This document shows, piece by piece, positions 18,956 to 20,249 of a DNA stretch of 20,249 bases. The notes beneath the pieces were generated by a model. The model had not been told where the DNA came from and ran no database searches. It worked only from the letters and a program-made list of their open reading frames with translations. The stretch is from positions 1 through 20,249 of the forward strand of contig CAJNOQ010003447.1 in assembly GCA_905250885.1 (NCBI GenBank), read 5' to 3'. Position 1 is the stretch's first letter. The number at the start of each line of letters is the position of its first letter. This DNA is from Didymodactylos carnosus. Lineage: Eukaryota; Rotifera; Eurotatoria; Philodinida; Philodinidae. The translations under genes were made by a program, and so were the position numbers.

Positions 18956-20089
18956 AGTTTTAGTTCATTATGTTTTTTAATGATTATGAGAAAAGATTTG
19001 TACTCAATTCATTTTTTGAACTGGGTTGATTTAGTTTCCAATTTCTCTATTGATAGACACTAGTTTAATCTAGGGCTATCAGACATATCGAATAAAATGT
19101 TTTATATATAATAAATATATGAAACAAAAGTCATATAATCATGTTTAAAAAAAAATTCATTCTACTATCATTTGTGTATCTGGTTAAAGTTGACAATAAG
19201 AATTATTAATAGTTGACAAAGGCTATTAAAAAATACATTATGCGATTTATATTGTATAATACGCCTATATATAAAATACGTTAGGTCTGTGTTTTCTATT
19301 GAGTTAAAACAAAAAGGTTACATCATTGAATATACGGATATAAAAAGAGAAAAACGTACGTGTTTTGAAAAAATATTGTGTTGTCATCATTAAAGGATGA
19401 GTATAAGATAACATGAAGAAGTTATTTTTTACATCTTGTAAATATTTTATTCGCATTTTCTTGCGTATATTTTCCAGCTAAAATATTTCAGACTATTAGC
19501 TGAGTGTATAATAGAAATACGAAATACAATCAAACATGGTAGAAAAAGGTCTGTCATCCATTTCTTCTTTAATATACTGTCAATTTCTTAGTAAAGATAA
19601 AAATGTTGAGACTCAAAAAATGGTTTTCTTTTTTTTTGCAGATTATAAAATAATGGGATTTTAACAGCATATAATTCATCTTTTTCTTTGCTCAGTAATG
19701 CTGTAACGGTTGCAGCTCAGCTTAAGACTTACTGTGTAGAACAAAAAATTGTTTTCTTCGTTAAAATGAATAACAGGTGTGAAATATAATAAATACTAAT
19801 AACTAGTAGTGAAAAGAAAAAAATATAATCATAGTGTTTAAGCTTCAAGAAACAAACTTGATCGAAATAATGTAAGTTAAAGGACTAAGCCAGAAAGCCT
19901 TTACTTATAAAGGTTGTTCTTTTGACTAACCCCATGACTACTGTGAAGTATAATCAATTTCTTTTATTCAACTACTCAGATATTATTTTTAATAGCATTC
20001 TACTTCGATAAATCTTTTCATTAGGAAATCATTCCACTTTTCTTTGATTTACAAATACAATGAGCACGTTGCATGCGAAATTTGCTATA
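18956..20089. other. AT-rich non-coding stretch
   Basis: No gene seen; the sequence is dominated by TATATA, poly-A and poly-T words. One hAT-terminus-like word, TAGGGCTATCAGACATATCG, starts at 19071 without a recognisable partner. Confidence 0.6.
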
Positions 20090-20197
20090 GCTTTTCCAGT
20101 GATTCTGCGATCTGATAGAGCGAGATCTCGCCCATTAGTGATTCCAGCGTCGCTCTTTCCGCCAGATATGTCAAAAAACAGTTCTCCCTACTACAAA
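20090..20197. other. GC-richer patch with palindrome GCGAGATCTCGC
   Basis: The composition changes sharply from the AT-rich flank. It includes the perfect 12-bp palindrome GCGAGATCTCGC (20120-20131). It could be the end of an insertion or an unrelated sequence island. No frame or RNA gene is recognisable. Confidence 0.4.
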
Positions 20198-20249
20198 TAG
20201 GGTTGCCAGCAAACTAGAGAACTTTTTTAAGAGTACACCTCCCTCATTA
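20198..20249 (+). mobile_element. Probable hAT-type terminus, element cut by window edge
   Basis: TAGGGTTGCCAGCAAACTAG begins here and is of the kind found at the tips of hAT elements (TAGGGTTGCCA-type ends). The element would run beyond the window. The candidate target duplication is the 8 bases before it, ACTACAAA (20190-20197). Without the other end this remains a motif-based call. Confidence 0.45.

Overview
The window is strongly AT-rich (about 70% or more by eye), dense in microsatellites and poly-A/T runs, and contains no convincing complete gene. It has no ribosome-binding-site-spaced ORF series, operon, rRNA, tRNA or CRISPR array. This fits intergenic or intronic DNA of an AT-rich eukaryote, most likely a metazoan, because hAT- and Tc1/mariner-like non-autonomous DNA transposons are present. 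I cannot name the species from the sequence. Most ORFs here are what chance gives at this base composition.

Layout. Positions 1-5198 are AT-rich non-coding DNA with microsatellites around 2340-2720 and 3074. A 351-bp foldback element with an 8-bp (possibly 9-bp) target duplication lies at 5207-5557. Positions 5566-8290 are again non-coding, with one weak ORF (6690) and a short heat-shock-element-like site (7877). A palindromic segment of about 280 bp at 8300-8580 is centred on a perfect 16-bp palindrome and overlaps the longest ORF in the window. Positions 8640-14087 hold simple repeats and one strong hairpin (9268-9307). A candidate first coding exon that ends at a GTAAGT donor lies at 14088-14269.

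The right third is a transposon cluster of visibly higher complexity and GC. An element of about 2.4 kb (14759-17141) has roughly 163-bp terminal inverted repeats flanked by TA. Inside it are two further inverted-repeat pairs; one pair keeps the same short reading frame and stop codon in both arms. A run of consecutive hairpins (17255-17324) follows and contains a hammerhead-like core on the minus strand. Next is a textbook 614-bp hAT-type foldback element (17757-18370) with perfect 8-bp target duplications, and then a GC-richer remnant (18460-18955). The window ends inside what looks like another hAT-type terminus (from 20198).

No multi-gene pathway can be proposed. The elements appear to be non-autonomous and would depend on transposases encoded elsewhere. 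The points most worth following up are the duplicated in-frame peptide in inverted orientation, the hairpin cluster with the hammerhead-like core, the candidate first exon with its splice donor, and the repeated YAGGGYTNNCAG termini on one strand between 18.6 and 20.2 kb.
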